Assembly: GCF_027942865.1 (NCBI RefSeq)
Contig: NC_134508.1
Span: 36,577,466 to 36,641,465, forward strand
Length of the DNA: 64,000 nucleotides
Source of the DNA: Odontesthes bonariensis
Lineage: Eukaryota > Chordata > Actinopteri > Atheriniformes > Atherinopsidae
Direction of reading: 5' to 3'
Both the position numbers and the translations under genes were made by a program. The first letter of the stretch is position 1; each line of letters opens with the position of its first letter. This document shows positions 11,771 through 24,500 of the stretch, piece by piece. The notes below the pieces were generated by a model. The model had not been told where the DNA came from. It was given only the letters and a program-made list of their open reading frames with translations, and ran no database searches.

Positions 11771-13850
11771 AGCCAGCGAACAGCAGGAGTCTGCCTGAGT
11801 GAATGCAGTGCTCAGAATGAGCCAAAGGGTACCATCGGCTTCGAGTAATAAGGGAGAATTTGGCACTTTTGGCAAACCAAAGCAGAGGAGGATGAAGAGA
11901 AGAAAATAATTTAAAGACAAATACCAGCACCTACATTTTTGACTGTATTTACCGTATGCTCGCTCATTTAAGGGCAGCCTTTTGTAATTCCAAACAAATC
12001 TTCTGCTGTACGTTCCAATACATACTGAAAATATGCCTTGCACCTTTCAAACCCCTAAAGTTCTACACATTTACTGGAAATGGACTGTAAATCTAATCAG
12101 ACTCACTTATTCAGTTAGAAATAATACCTGATAAGGCCCAATAGGGAAAAAAAAAATTCAGCCTAAGAGTGCATAAAGGTTGAGCATAAATCAGCAGAAT
12201 TTGTCATTGATTGTTTCAGATTCACAGATGTGCCTGTAAGACTTGTTGGGTATATTTCTTGGAGCAAAGCCTCAAAGAAGTAGATAATTTTATGCTTTTT
12301 ATTTTAACATTGAGAAGCAACATTGTTAAAAAATGCTTTGGGTGTTTTTGCAGTGTTTTCTAAACGGCAAAGGCCATTTCCAGTATGTGATCATCAAGAT
12401 TTTATGTATGTATCAATAGTTCCTTTCCATGACAAGTTCTACTGTATGCACGAGTTACACGGTCTTAAACGAGTTCATTTAACTACGTTTACCGTCTAAA
12501 AGTTGGAGATGTTCACACGGATTGAAAAAATAAGATAATGTCTATCTGTAAAATTGTTGTACATTGAAATCTTTATCTTTGCAAAGTCTAAATACAGCAT
12601 CATATTTTACATCAGCCCAAGCGCCTCGGTACATGCGAAAGTGTTGCCAGCATTTTGAATTTTGCAGCCTTATTCCCAAGACGTTACCATGGATACTCCA
12701 TGTTGACTGTTTAAAGTGTAATTTGATTAGCTTAAAGTAACCTGCAGGCTCTTTGAGTCTTTGCCTCTGTGCTTCATTCAGCACTCACATTACAGAACAA
12801 CTATCAGCTCTACTACTCCTCTTACAAGCCACTCTGTTGATGAGAAAGCCCGCTCAGCTGTTCTTTCATGATCCGATTAACTTAAGCACCAACTCTGTGT
12901 GAACTTAGCAGAGTAGGGCTTTCATTTCTCTGCTCTCTTGATATCACCGACATGCTATGCCATTGATTATCTCACTGCCATATTTTAACGATTGCTATTA
13001 AACAGTGGCTTGAAGCCACTGTATTAGTATGTGGTTACTTATTGCAGGAGATTATCACTTGTTACTAATTACTATACTATCTAGTATGTCTGCACACATG
13101 CAGAAAAAAATAAATTGCCACCAGGACATTGCCACAATGAGAAAAACGATACACACACAGAAAAGTTAGGTATAGAATATATTGAGTTTGTCAAACATTT
13201 AAGTGATTCATCCACAGGATTCTTTGTCGTTGCACCCAGATCAAATTTAATGATGATTCATTAGAAATTCACATGCATTTGGCTCAGACTTAAATGGTTT
13301 ACTTCCGTCACATCAGAGCCTACAGAACTGAGTTCATGTGTAACATGAGATAACTCAGTAGTACAGTGACTGCTGCCTAGATAACCTGACCCATGTTACC
13401 ACAGAGTTCCACATTTGCCAAGACCCGATAAATCTGTCTTACCTTTGTCTGAGATCTTTTTCATTACCAATGTGTTCACATTAGGGTTCAGTTTAATAGA
13501 TTTGTTTTTTGGAAAGTAAATGAAAATCAGCTTTTGATGTGGCAGCAAGTGTAGTTTTACATGCTGGGTAAAGAAAGCAAGCAACTGTAAAAAAAAAAAA
13601 TTATAATAATTATTTTTAACTTTTAAAAAAAATTATTTTTTACAGAAGCTTAACAAGTTAATTCTTAAGTACAGTGCAAAAAAAAAAAAAAAAATCAATG
13701 GTAGTATCAAACTGTAGGTAGTATTTACTTAAATAAAATGTACAATGTCTACAAAAAACATGTATTATTTTGTATTTACTATATACAGTCAAATCAATTA
13801 AAGTGTACAACATTTTCCAAGTCAAAAACCAGCATGTGGCATGAGAGAGT
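11771..13850. other. convergent 3' UTR interval between SARG and KIF17
   Basis: SARG (+) and KIF17 (-) end tail-to-tail across 2.1 kb. I see only AT-rich UTR-like sequence, A-rich tracts (13589-13600, 13678-13694) and a plus-strand AATAAA at 13109-13114 that could end SARG. No clear minus-strand AATAAA for KIF17 was found close to its stop. Confidence 0.6.
13109..13114 (+). terminator. candidate poly(A) signal for SARG
   Basis: AATAAA about 1.3 kb beyond the SARG stop, in the tail-to-tail interval. Confidence 0.35.
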
Positions 13851-16800
13851 TCATATCCCCTCACTATGGATGTGAGACTTGCTTTTTTTGCGCTTTACCT
13901 TTCCATTGGACACTGGGACACATAGAGACTCCAAGCGGAAGGGCCGAGGTAGGAAGGGATCTGAGCTGACTGGGGGGTTAGTGTTGGAACCGCTGACAGA
14001 GAGGTGAGCTGCCATGTTAACCAGGGGAGGAGAGTGAACGACTGCAGGGAGAATAACCACATAAGAAGGGGAGCAACAAGAGGGAAATGGTTAATTATAT
14101 GGTTGTTTGACATATTACTGCTGCAGAAATAATTTTATATGTAGATACATACATATATGTGAACGTTTTCCCCCAACCAACTCAGCTCAGTTGTGATAAT
14201 TAGCTATTATGTCCTTATTATGTGTGTTGTTTCTCGTCTCACCGTGTCCCTTTGCAGCATCACCTCCCAGCAACTGGCTGGCTCTCTTTGACTTGAAGTA
14301 GCCGCTGGCGATGTTTTCGCTATCACTTCGGTCCAGCATTTCCTTGTACCTGTCCTCTTCTACCTGCAAATACCACACAGTAGTGAGCCAATGATTGTAT
14401 TTAAGTGTGGGTGCTTTAATTAAGAAACGATCTCATGAAATGGATACACACACACCTCTTGCTCTCCAGCATCAGGACAAGACCCTTTGCGAGTTAAAAG
14501 TTTTGGAGCCACTGCTATGAGAAAGAAATAAAGTCAGACAATATTTAAAGAAACAATCAACAAACTAAATACAGACAGGCTTTCACAGTGGTAATCCTTT
14601 TTTTGTATGCCAACTTCATAAACCCCACCTGAAGGCAGTGCAGTTTTTTGCACCATCACATCCGGGAGCCTCCAGGTGGCGCTGTCCTCTTCCCAAACCG
14701 CTTCTTTCTTCAAGCAGTCCAAGTTGCTGTAGTTGCAGTCTCTCCTCACCAGGGGCACCATACGTTCCAACAGGCTGTTCAGCAGCTGGCCTTCTCTCTC
14801 CAGCCGGCGGATGTTCGCTAAATAATCATTCCTCTCCACTTCAAACTCTGCCTGCAGGTCACGGATCTCCAGTTTGGCTGCTTTTAACTATCACAACAGG
14901 GTCATGTTGGCTGGATGGTGGAGCATTCATTATTGCATTTATCCAGGATCAGCTGCCTCTTAATCTAAGTTTTGTAGTGTTTTGTACAGAACATCCAGAG
15001 CCCAGTCGTTAAATATGTACCTTGTATGTGCTTTGAGATGCAATAAAAGAATCATTTTAAACACCAAATCTGTAAATCCCTGAAGAGGCAGGAGTAGCCC
15101 CATTTTTCAGGTTAAGAAAGTTAATTAAATACTTGTAGCATATGTGCATCACTCTGAATTATGGGCCAGATTTAACTGATTTGGGACAATCTGGACTGAG
15201 CTATGAACTTAAAATACAAAAGCTTTAATAAGATGAAGAGAAGCAAAATAGTCCAACCACACAGAAATGTTCATATTTTCATACTGTAGTTCACTGTATT
15301 CAGTTCAGATCTGACCAAAGTCACCAAAAACTTTGAATACATATGCCTTCTTGTTAGTGGTAAGATGCTGATTTGAACCTCTTTTCATCCCCACTGACGT
15401 TTTCACATTTGTCCTGCAGCTTCTGCCACCCACCTTGCCCTGGACTTTGACCAGCATCTTTCCTTTGGCATGGACTTCTTCCTGGATTGAATTGTAGACA
15501 TTCAACAGCACACTTTCACTCTCCTCACTGTCCTCTGACAGAGCGTGAATAAGCTGATCTTTTCTCTGGTCAGCGAGGTTCTTCCTCTGCCGGTGTTTCT
15601 GTTGTAGCTCTCTGTTCCTGGCCTGTTCCCCTCCTACCACCTCTTTTTCCAGCTGCTGCAGTCTGGCGAGAGATGGAGGAAATAGGATGCTGCATGGCTG
15701 GATTAATTATCATTATGACATTTCTAAAAAAAAAAGCCCATTTATTAAGTCCTTATAAAGTATATTAAAGAAAGCCTGCTCTTCTACTTACAGCATAAAA
15801 TAATTAAGTTAAATACTAAGCAATGTGGAAAATATTTCTAAATATGTTTTATTGTACATCTGAAAATAACAGAGCTGGAAATTGATCATCTACTCCATCT
15901 GCATCACACATTGTGAATATTTTGGAAACCATCATAACACCGTAATTGCCTCAACACCCAGCAAGGTGTTAGGAGGGGAAAACACAATCAGCACATGTTG
16001 CATACCTTTCCAGGACATGTTTCTGGTCCAGGGGTGTGGATGTGCTGATATCAGCCGACTGAATGATCCCATTTCCATCTGGATCTCTTTGGACATGGAC
16101 TGCAGCACAGGGCACAGCAGGCTGGCTCACCAACATGAGGAAATATCATTCCATAAGTTGGATCTGTGGCTGTTTTTTCACACTCATTTCAGAACTAGAA
16201 CAGGCTTTGAATGATCAGTGGTGATGGTGGAAGATGGTGGTGGATTATACCTTTGTTAATGAAGTAGCTCCAGCTGTACTGTGGCACATGGGATCAGTGT
16301 TGAGGCAGCGCTCCTCCTCAGCAGTGACAGAGCAGTGGCTCGCTGATGTTGAGAAGCAACACAGTGTAACTCAGTATACATGTGGTGGACACATAGCAAG
16401 CTCTTTTGGAAAACAGAATGACAAAATGATGATTGAATAATTCCAATTCATACAGAAACTACACTGGCTTTTGATATGGCAGATTGTATTCTTTTACCAT
16501 TCTTAGGGACAGAGCTCCCCCTACTGGCTTGGACCTTCTCCAGATTAGACAGCTTTGATTCATACGAGCTCCTCAAAGCAGTAATGTCCTCCTGCAGTTT
16601 TGCCTTGGACTCCTGTTCTGCATTGTACTCAGCCTGCAGCTTGGCCAACTTCTCTTCGTACTCCTGCAGAGACAGTGGAATTCAATCCATAAATCAACCC
16701 GTTCGCACACAATGCACACATAGATGAGAAGTGATATATTGGTGTGGGAATGGCCGTACTTGCCTCTTTAATCTTTTCTTCGGTAGTTTTGGACTGTTGC

Positions 16801-19000
16801 CTTGCAGGAACAGCTGGGGACTGACCAGCCAGCAGAGCTACACAGGAGAGGATGAAAAAGGAAAAACTTTGAATTATTTTAAAGATATATTATTTACATA
16901 AGAAAAATGCTATTTGATCAAAAAGCTAGTCAAAAGGATTTATCACTTGCATGAAAGGTCAGTGGTGCCCAGCTGGCCTGAGATGAGGGCCCGCAGGTTC
17001 TTGATCTCCTCCTGATACTCTCGGAGCAGAGCATCTTTGGGGTCCTCGTTGATTCGAGGCCTGTTCTGGATGCTCTTGGCCCGATTTGCATACCGCAGCG
17101 TGCTCAGGCTTTCCTCATAGTTGTTATCAGCGGGGGAGAGACAGGCGATCATCAAGGTGCGTGTGTTTCCTCCCAGAGAGTCTTGCAGAAGCCTAGTCAG
17201 CTTAGAGTCCCGGTAGGGGATGTATTTGGAGCGTCCGTCTACCAGGGCAGAGATGACGTTGCCAAGAGCAGAAAGGGAGAGGTTGATCTTCGTGGCCTCA
17301 CGGAGTCGCTCGCCAGTAGCACCGGTTTTAGACTGACGCTCACTTCCTGCAAGGTCTACAAGGTTGAGTTTTCCAGCTCGTAGATGGTTACTGCCATCCG
17401 CATCTGGGAAAGATAACTTTCAGTTTCATCACAAAATATCAAAACGAAAGAAAATTTGCTTTTAGCAGAGTATTCTAAATGATGGGTCTATATTTCATAT
17501 TTCTTTCTGGATTATCTCTGGACCAACTTTTGCACCAATATTTAATTATTACTGGGAGAAATCCATCCAAAATGTGACAGAAAGTAACTGAAATAGCTAA
17601 CAATAGCCAGAGTTGGCAAGATCGTTTCAAGTTTATGGATTTTACGAACTGGTCCTCATTCGACGGCACACAGCATTGCTGACGCCTCTTTTTTTGAGAA
17701 CGTTACACCAACTTTAAAATAACACTAGTGAATGAACAAGCACAGGCTATACATTCAAAAACTTTTACATAAGCAAGACTTTTAGAATTAGTTTTTCGAA
17801 AAACTGTTATTACCAGTGTTGCAGATCTCCAAATGGATGGTGAAGATGGAGTGGGAGCGGGAGGAGTCTTTGTTCATCAGTGTGTAGCCCACTGCCCGGT
17901 TCCCCCAGCCTTGCTCTATGATTCTCTCACACTCTCCCACACTGTGCACAGTGTGCATGGAGAGGTCCCGCACATACACCCCATGCTCTGGGTGCTCTTT
18001 CAGCTTGGCATTCATCAACCACAAAAAGCACACAAACACACTATCAAAATCTGGCACGCTGCTCAAACACCTTGACCTTTAAGGAATCATTTATTTAAAA
18101 ACTTTTAAGTCACCATGGCAACATGCGCAGTAAGTATTGCGAACAAAACACAAGCTCTGCAGTGCAGTGCATGAACTGGGTTCCATAATTATTTTACTTG
18201 GCAAAGAACAATAATTCCTCGGGCTTCAATTCTTACTCACAGAGTAGCTTGATTTGTTTGTTGAAACAACAGACACTAACCTCCATTCTCTGTTTGGTGT
18301 CACTTCCCAAAAGATCTCGAATTTCTTCATTGTAAATCTCCAAGTAAGAGGCCCTCACAAGGAATTTTGTATTTTCAGCACACTGGCTTGCACACAAACA
18401 ACACAAATATTAAACAAAGCTTAGACAAGCCTGGACAGAAACTAGAGAAATGACTATTAACTTTGCACACAACGTTATTCTGTTCATGGATTTGCTGCAC
18501 TGGTGAAAACAATCCCCCTAACTTACCTGAATGCTCTCAAATATGTGTTCGACAGCCCGAGGGATGACACCTTTCTGGGCTGCAGGCTCAGACACCCCCT
18601 GCATGGTGAAAGATTTGCCACTCCCGGTTTGTCCATAAGCAAAAATTGTGCCATTGTATCCCTCAGTGACACCCTGTAAAAATACATTAATGATAATGAG
18701 GTGTGCTGGTATTAAGGTATCCAGTAACATGCCTGCTGGTTATGTAATGCAAAAAAAACAGAAGCATACCTCAACCAAAGGATAAGCAATCTCGTTGTAC
18801 ATCTGCTCAGTTGTTTGATCAATGAAGTAGGTCCCATCAAAGGTGAACTGTTTGGGGGGTTCATCCGCTGCCCCCGGTTTTTCAATGAAGCACTGGCAGC
18901 GATGCAGGTCGAGGGTCAGGACCACCTTAGAGTTGAGAGCCTTCTCTCTGTCATTCAGGGGCCTGCACCTCACCACCACCTTCACCGACTCTGACCCCAT
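13851..19000 (-). CDS. kif17: KIF17, kinesin-2 family homodimeric motor
   Basis: Fourteen coding exons: 18770-19000, 18527-18673, 18281-18382, 17814-18003, 16951-17403, 16764-16837, 16498-16663, 16251-16342, 16006-16121, 15434-15662, 14629-14887, 14456-14514, 14243-14363, 13851-14041. Phases agree throughout, giving 809 aa. KIF17 is a plus-end microtubule motor of cilia and dendrites. The motor domain (about 1-335) has P-loop GQTGSGKS (91-98), switch I NKDSSRSH (204-211) and switch II VDLAGSE (239-245), with the neck after INEDP. A coiled coil starts at [20 protein letters not shown] (400). The tail keeps [17 protein letters not shown] and the basic nuclear-import motif KRKKSK (796-801), all as in mammalian KIF17. 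The segment between first and second coiled coils is far shorter than human (about 1029 aa total), and exons 8-9 there are the least certain. Introns 5 and 6 use GC donors. Confidence 0.93.
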
Positions 19001-19306
19001 GTCTCAAAATTCACTCTCGAGCCGTAGATATTAAATAAAAGTAACTAATGAGACACAATGTTCGCTTTTTTTATTACATACCTACAGATAAGCACCCACA
19101 GCAGGATCCTCGTTAGGTAACACTGAAAATAATCACATGTCGTTCCAAACAACTAGTGCCAGGAGTCAAATTAATCTCCGTCTGCCAAGAAAAACATCAT
19201 AAAAAGGAGCGGAGATTGAAGTTTATCAAACACAGTGCCGACTGACCTCGTTAAATGTCGTTTCGGGTCTTCTGCCATTCTGCTCCTCTTACCACGGCGT
19301 TATGAA

Positions 19307-19319
19307 GTTGCCTAGCAAC
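19307..19319. promoter_or_regulatory. RFX X-box in the KIF17 promoter region
   Basis: GTTGCCTAGCAAC fits the published RFX consensus RYYNYY-N(1-3)-RRNRAC with a 1-nt spacer. It lies about 310 bp upstream of the KIF17 start codon. RFX factors drive ciliary genes, and KIF17 is a ciliary motor, so the placement makes sense. Binding is inferred. Confidence 0.6.
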
Positions 19320-19320
19320 C

Positions 19321-21538
19321 ATGAATAACTGTTGGGGGGCGAAACAGTTTCAGAGAGGTCGCCATTTTGTTGAGAACGGAGTGAAGTCACAGTAGATAAA
19401 CACAAAGTGCAAAATAGGTTGAAACTTTTTGCATTACATTACATATTCTTATTAGTATTTGCTAAAAAGAGGTTTTCAATATTTAGCAAGAAACTGTGGT
19501 CTTTTCTTCGGCCAGGTTTGCTTCCAATAGGGCCTCTTTTTCCCAAATATATCCATACAACAGTAACGCTGAGAGTAATAACGGATGCATAAATTGTCAA
19601 TTGTTAAATCCTCGTTAAGTCATTTGTTCAAGCAAGAAGTATGTTATTTGGTATTTACATTTAAAGTAGGCATTTTCACTACAGGATCATTTATATTGGC
19701 TGCATAATAAGTTTATCTCTGTTACTAAACTGACACACAAAAGTGTAAGCAATTTCACAGTGCACAATTGTAATAAATCCAATCAACAAAGTCCCCCTAA
19801 CAATTTATGTCCAGGCCCACTTTTTTTTAGTGAGGAAAACATGCCTTTGAAGAACCTCTGGGGGTCTAGAAATAGTCATCCAGCTTTTGGGATGATGTGT
19901 CTCCAGATATATCCTCCAAGCGTCTGGCTACGCTTGAAGGCAGTCTTTTTTTTAACCATTTATTTATCTTCTCACACAAATTTATTAGTGCCTGTGAATT
20001 TGTATAGCAATGCCTTGATTTTTTAAATTTTTTTTTTAACTCTCAAATTTAAATACCATATACACCAAAAGCACTTAATAATTTTTTGCTGTCACTTTAC
20101 AAAAGATTATAGCACTTCGACACATTTTTAAAGTGCATGGAGGGGCTTTATATTGGACATTTAATGTTTTTATTTTAAGTTATATAACCATTTACCAAAA
20201 CATATTCAAATGTGAACCTGACTTACTTTCATTTTAAAGGTCTGTGGATCAAAAAGTTGAGGATGGGTTAAGGAATTACTGTGCTCCTTCATGTATAATC
20301 CTCTTTTGTTTAACTGACATTTCTTCAGGTTATTGAATATTAACGTATCGACTCATTCATGTAATGAGTTTAAGTCAGTGTTGTTTTATTTGTGTTGAGG
20401 AAGCCACGACACATATAGCAAAAAAACAAACTTTTAATGCAAATTTGGTGAGAAACCATGCACACACCTGAACTTTCCTTTACCCTTATGGTGTTAAATT
20501 GTGTTTTAACCTTTAAACTTTTAACCTGGTTTAGGTTTAAAGCCCGTGTTCACTCTTGTGGATCAGCTGATATCAGCAATAAAAGCACCAAACCATATTA
20601 AGTCAATATTTAGTGACAGATTTTCTGAAAATAATTAAATAGTTTTTGAGAAGTTGAGGAAAATAGGTGTAATAGGTTTAGTGCAGAACAGTGCAAGTTG
20701 CTTAACAGGTAATCTGCTAAATATCTATGTCAGTATTGGTTAAATCATAAATAAATAGTCATAAATGATGGGACACCTATGTTTCAGTAGGGTGTGGACT
20801 GGAAAGAGAAAGCCCGCAATTTATTGTCAAGCAAGGATTAGGTATATGAAAACTGTTGACTTAAGCTGGAAAGTTCTCTCCAGGAAAACAGTATCACATC
20901 ACTGTGACATCTTGTGCAGAAAAATTTGACCACTACTCTAAAAACCTTATTCTGAACTGCATACATGACCAGCAAAAGAAGTAGAACCATTTCTTTAACA
21001 AGAAATTGGACATCACTGTCAGCATCGCAGCTAATAATGTCTAAAACACATACTGGAATGTATAGAAAAAGTTTTTTTTTTTAAAAAAAGAAAAAAAAAA
21101 TACATTGAGTAAAGAGTAAAATTTGATTAGATATTAGCATTACATCTTTATAAGATCATTTGGAGAAGAAAAAAAAGAAGGTATGGCTTTGCCATCAGTC
21201 CCCTGCCACAAATTCAGGTTGTCAGTTTCACGTCTGAAAACAACCTCCCAGTCCCTCACAGGCACATATAAAAATATTTTCAAATTTTACATTGAAAAAC
21301 AGAAACGCAGCAAAACAGTACGTTTGACAAATAAGTACCCCAATGAAATGTTAAGTATATTATATACAATAAGTGCCAACACCATTAATAGGTGCATCGT
21401 GCTAAAAGTTTACAGTTAGTGAAGCCTCCTCACAACACCATGTGGTTTAAGTGATTAAAAATGTACAACAGAAATAAGAGTGTCACTTATTGTGCATCCT
21501 CTGAGGTGGGCAGCCTACATGTTCCAGTGACATGAGGT
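19321..21538. other. intergenic region KIF17-SH2D5
   Basis: KIF17 5'-flanking sequence and probable SH2D5 3' UTR. It is AT-rich, with a T-run/A-run pair near 21070-21100. No exon, RNA gene or full repeat was recognised. Confidence 0.5.
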
Positions 21539-24500
21539 CTACACCCATTCCTTTCCGTGGGTACTTTTAATTTTAGCTCTGTTTGGGCTCTTGTGTAGCT
21601 TCGCAGCAGCCTCTGTGTTGGTACATTCCTCCCACTCATAGCAGTGGTTCACTCGCGCACAGCTCAGCAGACACGGCAGCTTATCCTGGGTCTCTGTGTA
21701 GTGATCAATCAGCTCAGCAATAGAAGTGAACTCCGTCTTGCATTTCTACCACCAAGACAAACAAAAACATCAAAGTAAAAATCACTCAGAAGTATTTTAG
21801 AGTTACTGTGGTCGTCTTTGTGCTACAACTACAGACCCACACCCGTAATACTGGGATGCTACATGGTCAACTGGCCCACTTCCTCTAAACATAATAGAAT
21901 GACAAAGAAACATTTGACAAATTACCCAAAAGGAACCCAAGCCCCACTATAATAAAGTATATTGATTGACTACTAAATGTGGAAAAAGGTTTGATGGATT
22001 TCCAATAAAGTATTAATTAAGTAGACTCAAAATCTATCAATGACTGAGTGGGAACTTGCAGGGGTTAATCAAAGTCTTTGAAAAAACATACAGTGGTATT
22101 TATTTTTGGAAGCTGAAAATTATCTATGAAACAATCAGAAAATGACACATTTAAAGCACATATCTATGATGAACATTATTACTCAAGAGTTCAGTCAACA
22201 TCTAATCTAAAACATTCACCTTTCAGATTCACTCTTTGCTAATAAACCAAGCTGCCATAACTCAATGATTACCTCAAGCAAGAATTTCCCTTTACGAGTG
22301 TTTTCTATGAGGTAAGTGGTCAGGCCAGAGGGGAAGCGAATGATGAGAGAACCACATTTGGGTTTTTTGGGATGTGGGCACAGAAGGTATGATCCCAGAA
22401 CATCATCTGTGAGGAGGGAGTAGCTGCTGTCACTGCAATGCCAAAGAGAAAACCGCTGATGTTTGAACAATCAAATTAAATCTGCAGGGGTAAGATATTA
22501 GATGCACCAAGTACTGACGTTGCGATACCAGCCCAGCACCACACCGCTTGAGCCAGAGCTTCTTCTGTTTCGGCCAAGCTCGGAGCCCGGGACCGCCTTG
22601 CTGGCCTCTTTTCTTGATCCTCCCCTGCTCCACATCATGTATAAACAGGGAAATCATGTTAAATATGGATTTCTTTTCACACCAAGTAGTAAAAAAAAAA
22701 AAAAAAATGATGATATTCCACCACCTATGTTTGTGAGGGAAAGCAGCCACGGTAAAGTTGTACATCTTGTGTAATGTTAGTCTCAAGTAAGTGAAAGGGA
22801 TTTGGTGATGACACAAACCACCCCCCCCCCAAAAAAATAAAAAAAATAAATCACTGTTTTTAAGCTTCACATAAACACCAGTGAGAGGAAACCCAACAGT
22901 GAGAAGCTTTGAGAAAATTCATCATGACCCACGTGAGATGACCGTTTCCATGTCACATCAGAGTGAGGCTGTCCAGCGGGTAACACTGAGGGGTTTGCTT
23001 TACCTAATCAATTCTTTGACTCTCGATAGCGCTCTGTGAACACTTGGCCCACCTTGTGATGCATTCAGGCGCTCCTGTAGACCACGCTGTTTGAGCGACG
23101 TGAAGGTGAAGGAGCGGTAAGCACCAGAACTCAGACCTTTGGTGCGGATGGCTTTCTTGCGCTTCAGTGAGGGAGAAGAGGTGGGAAAGACATCATCTTG
23201 GCTGTCGTCGGAAGATTTGTTAGACTTCTATAAAGAAAATGTCATCTTAGAGCAGGTGGTTATGGTTTGGGACAGTTTTTTTTTGCCTTTTTAGTTCAAA
23301 AATTGCATTAAATTTAGATTCTTTAAATGAATAAGTCTGTCAACAGTGCATTACACATATAGAAATGCCTGTTGAATTCAATAGTTCAGCCATTTAAAAT
23401 CGATGCCTGGTATTAAAGTTTGAGTTTAGTAATTCAGGGTTTATTTGTTGAGTTAAGGAAAAGATGAAGACAGGACGGTCCAAACCTTTGAGCCCAGCAA
23501 CAAGCCTCGAAAAGGGGCTCTTCTAAAGGAAACCAGAGCGCTGACGCTGAGAGGGAAGCCGTGGTTGAGCAGTGAAGGGTTGCGACGAGGCGCTGAGCCT
23601 ACCGAGTCTTCCTGTGCCTCTTCAGGGTGCTTCTCCAGATAAGACAACTGGAAACAGCGGCACAGCAGCAGGTTCAGGAACTGGGCCTATACCGAGGAGG
23701 TGAGCAAAAGGTGAACAGTTAAACCCACACAGATTGAAAACTTTGACATAATTCACCAAGTATCAGACATTTTTTGGGAGTGGGACCCATTTATGTTGTT
23801 TGTGAGGGACCCACTGACGTGATGCCGATTTACGTCAGAACACATGTAAAGTGGGAGTCTAAGACATAAACAGATCAACCACAAATTGAATAGAATTTTA
23901 ATAGACTAAAAAGTCCAAATTAAAACTATTGGAGACTGTTCCAAGTGATATGTTGGCTTAGAAATATTTAACCAAGTCAGAGTGAAACGTTACAGGATGT
24001 GAGTGTTTGACTTCCTGTGCAGACTATAAACATTATTGGAAACCATCTGGCTTTACTACAGCTTTTTTCTCAATGTCCAGCGCTGCTGCTGTCTTTTCTA
24101 ATCCACTTTCCAAACAAAGCAAAGTTCTTACAAGTTTATCTGAAGGTTATTTTTTAAATCCTCCTTCAAAGAGATCTCCTTTGAAAGAAGATATAATCAC
24201 CAATTTATCTGGACAGTGATTGGTTCATCCAATTTGTAGGGATCCATTTTTAAACCTGTGCACAACAGAGGAAATGCAACTTGGAACCTTTTTGTAGCGA
24301 GGCAAAGGTTCTAAACACCTTGATGTCAACATGATGTCCTGATTCTTCTTTTTTAACTTACAGCTCGCCCTGCCAATGACAATAAGCCGTCCTGATAGAT
24401 GAGCATGCCAAAACAGGCAGAAACCATGGAACTTTAGGCCCAACCACTACTTTGTGATAAACTTGAGAGCGCCTACGCTGATATAAGAACAATCTCTGGA

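Noticed and set aside
23004-23052. Alternative 3' extension of SH2D5 exon 6 to a donor at 23004
   Set aside because: It stays open but leaves phase 2, which does not fit the next exon (22519-22624). The donor at 23053 gives the right phase and SH2 alignment.
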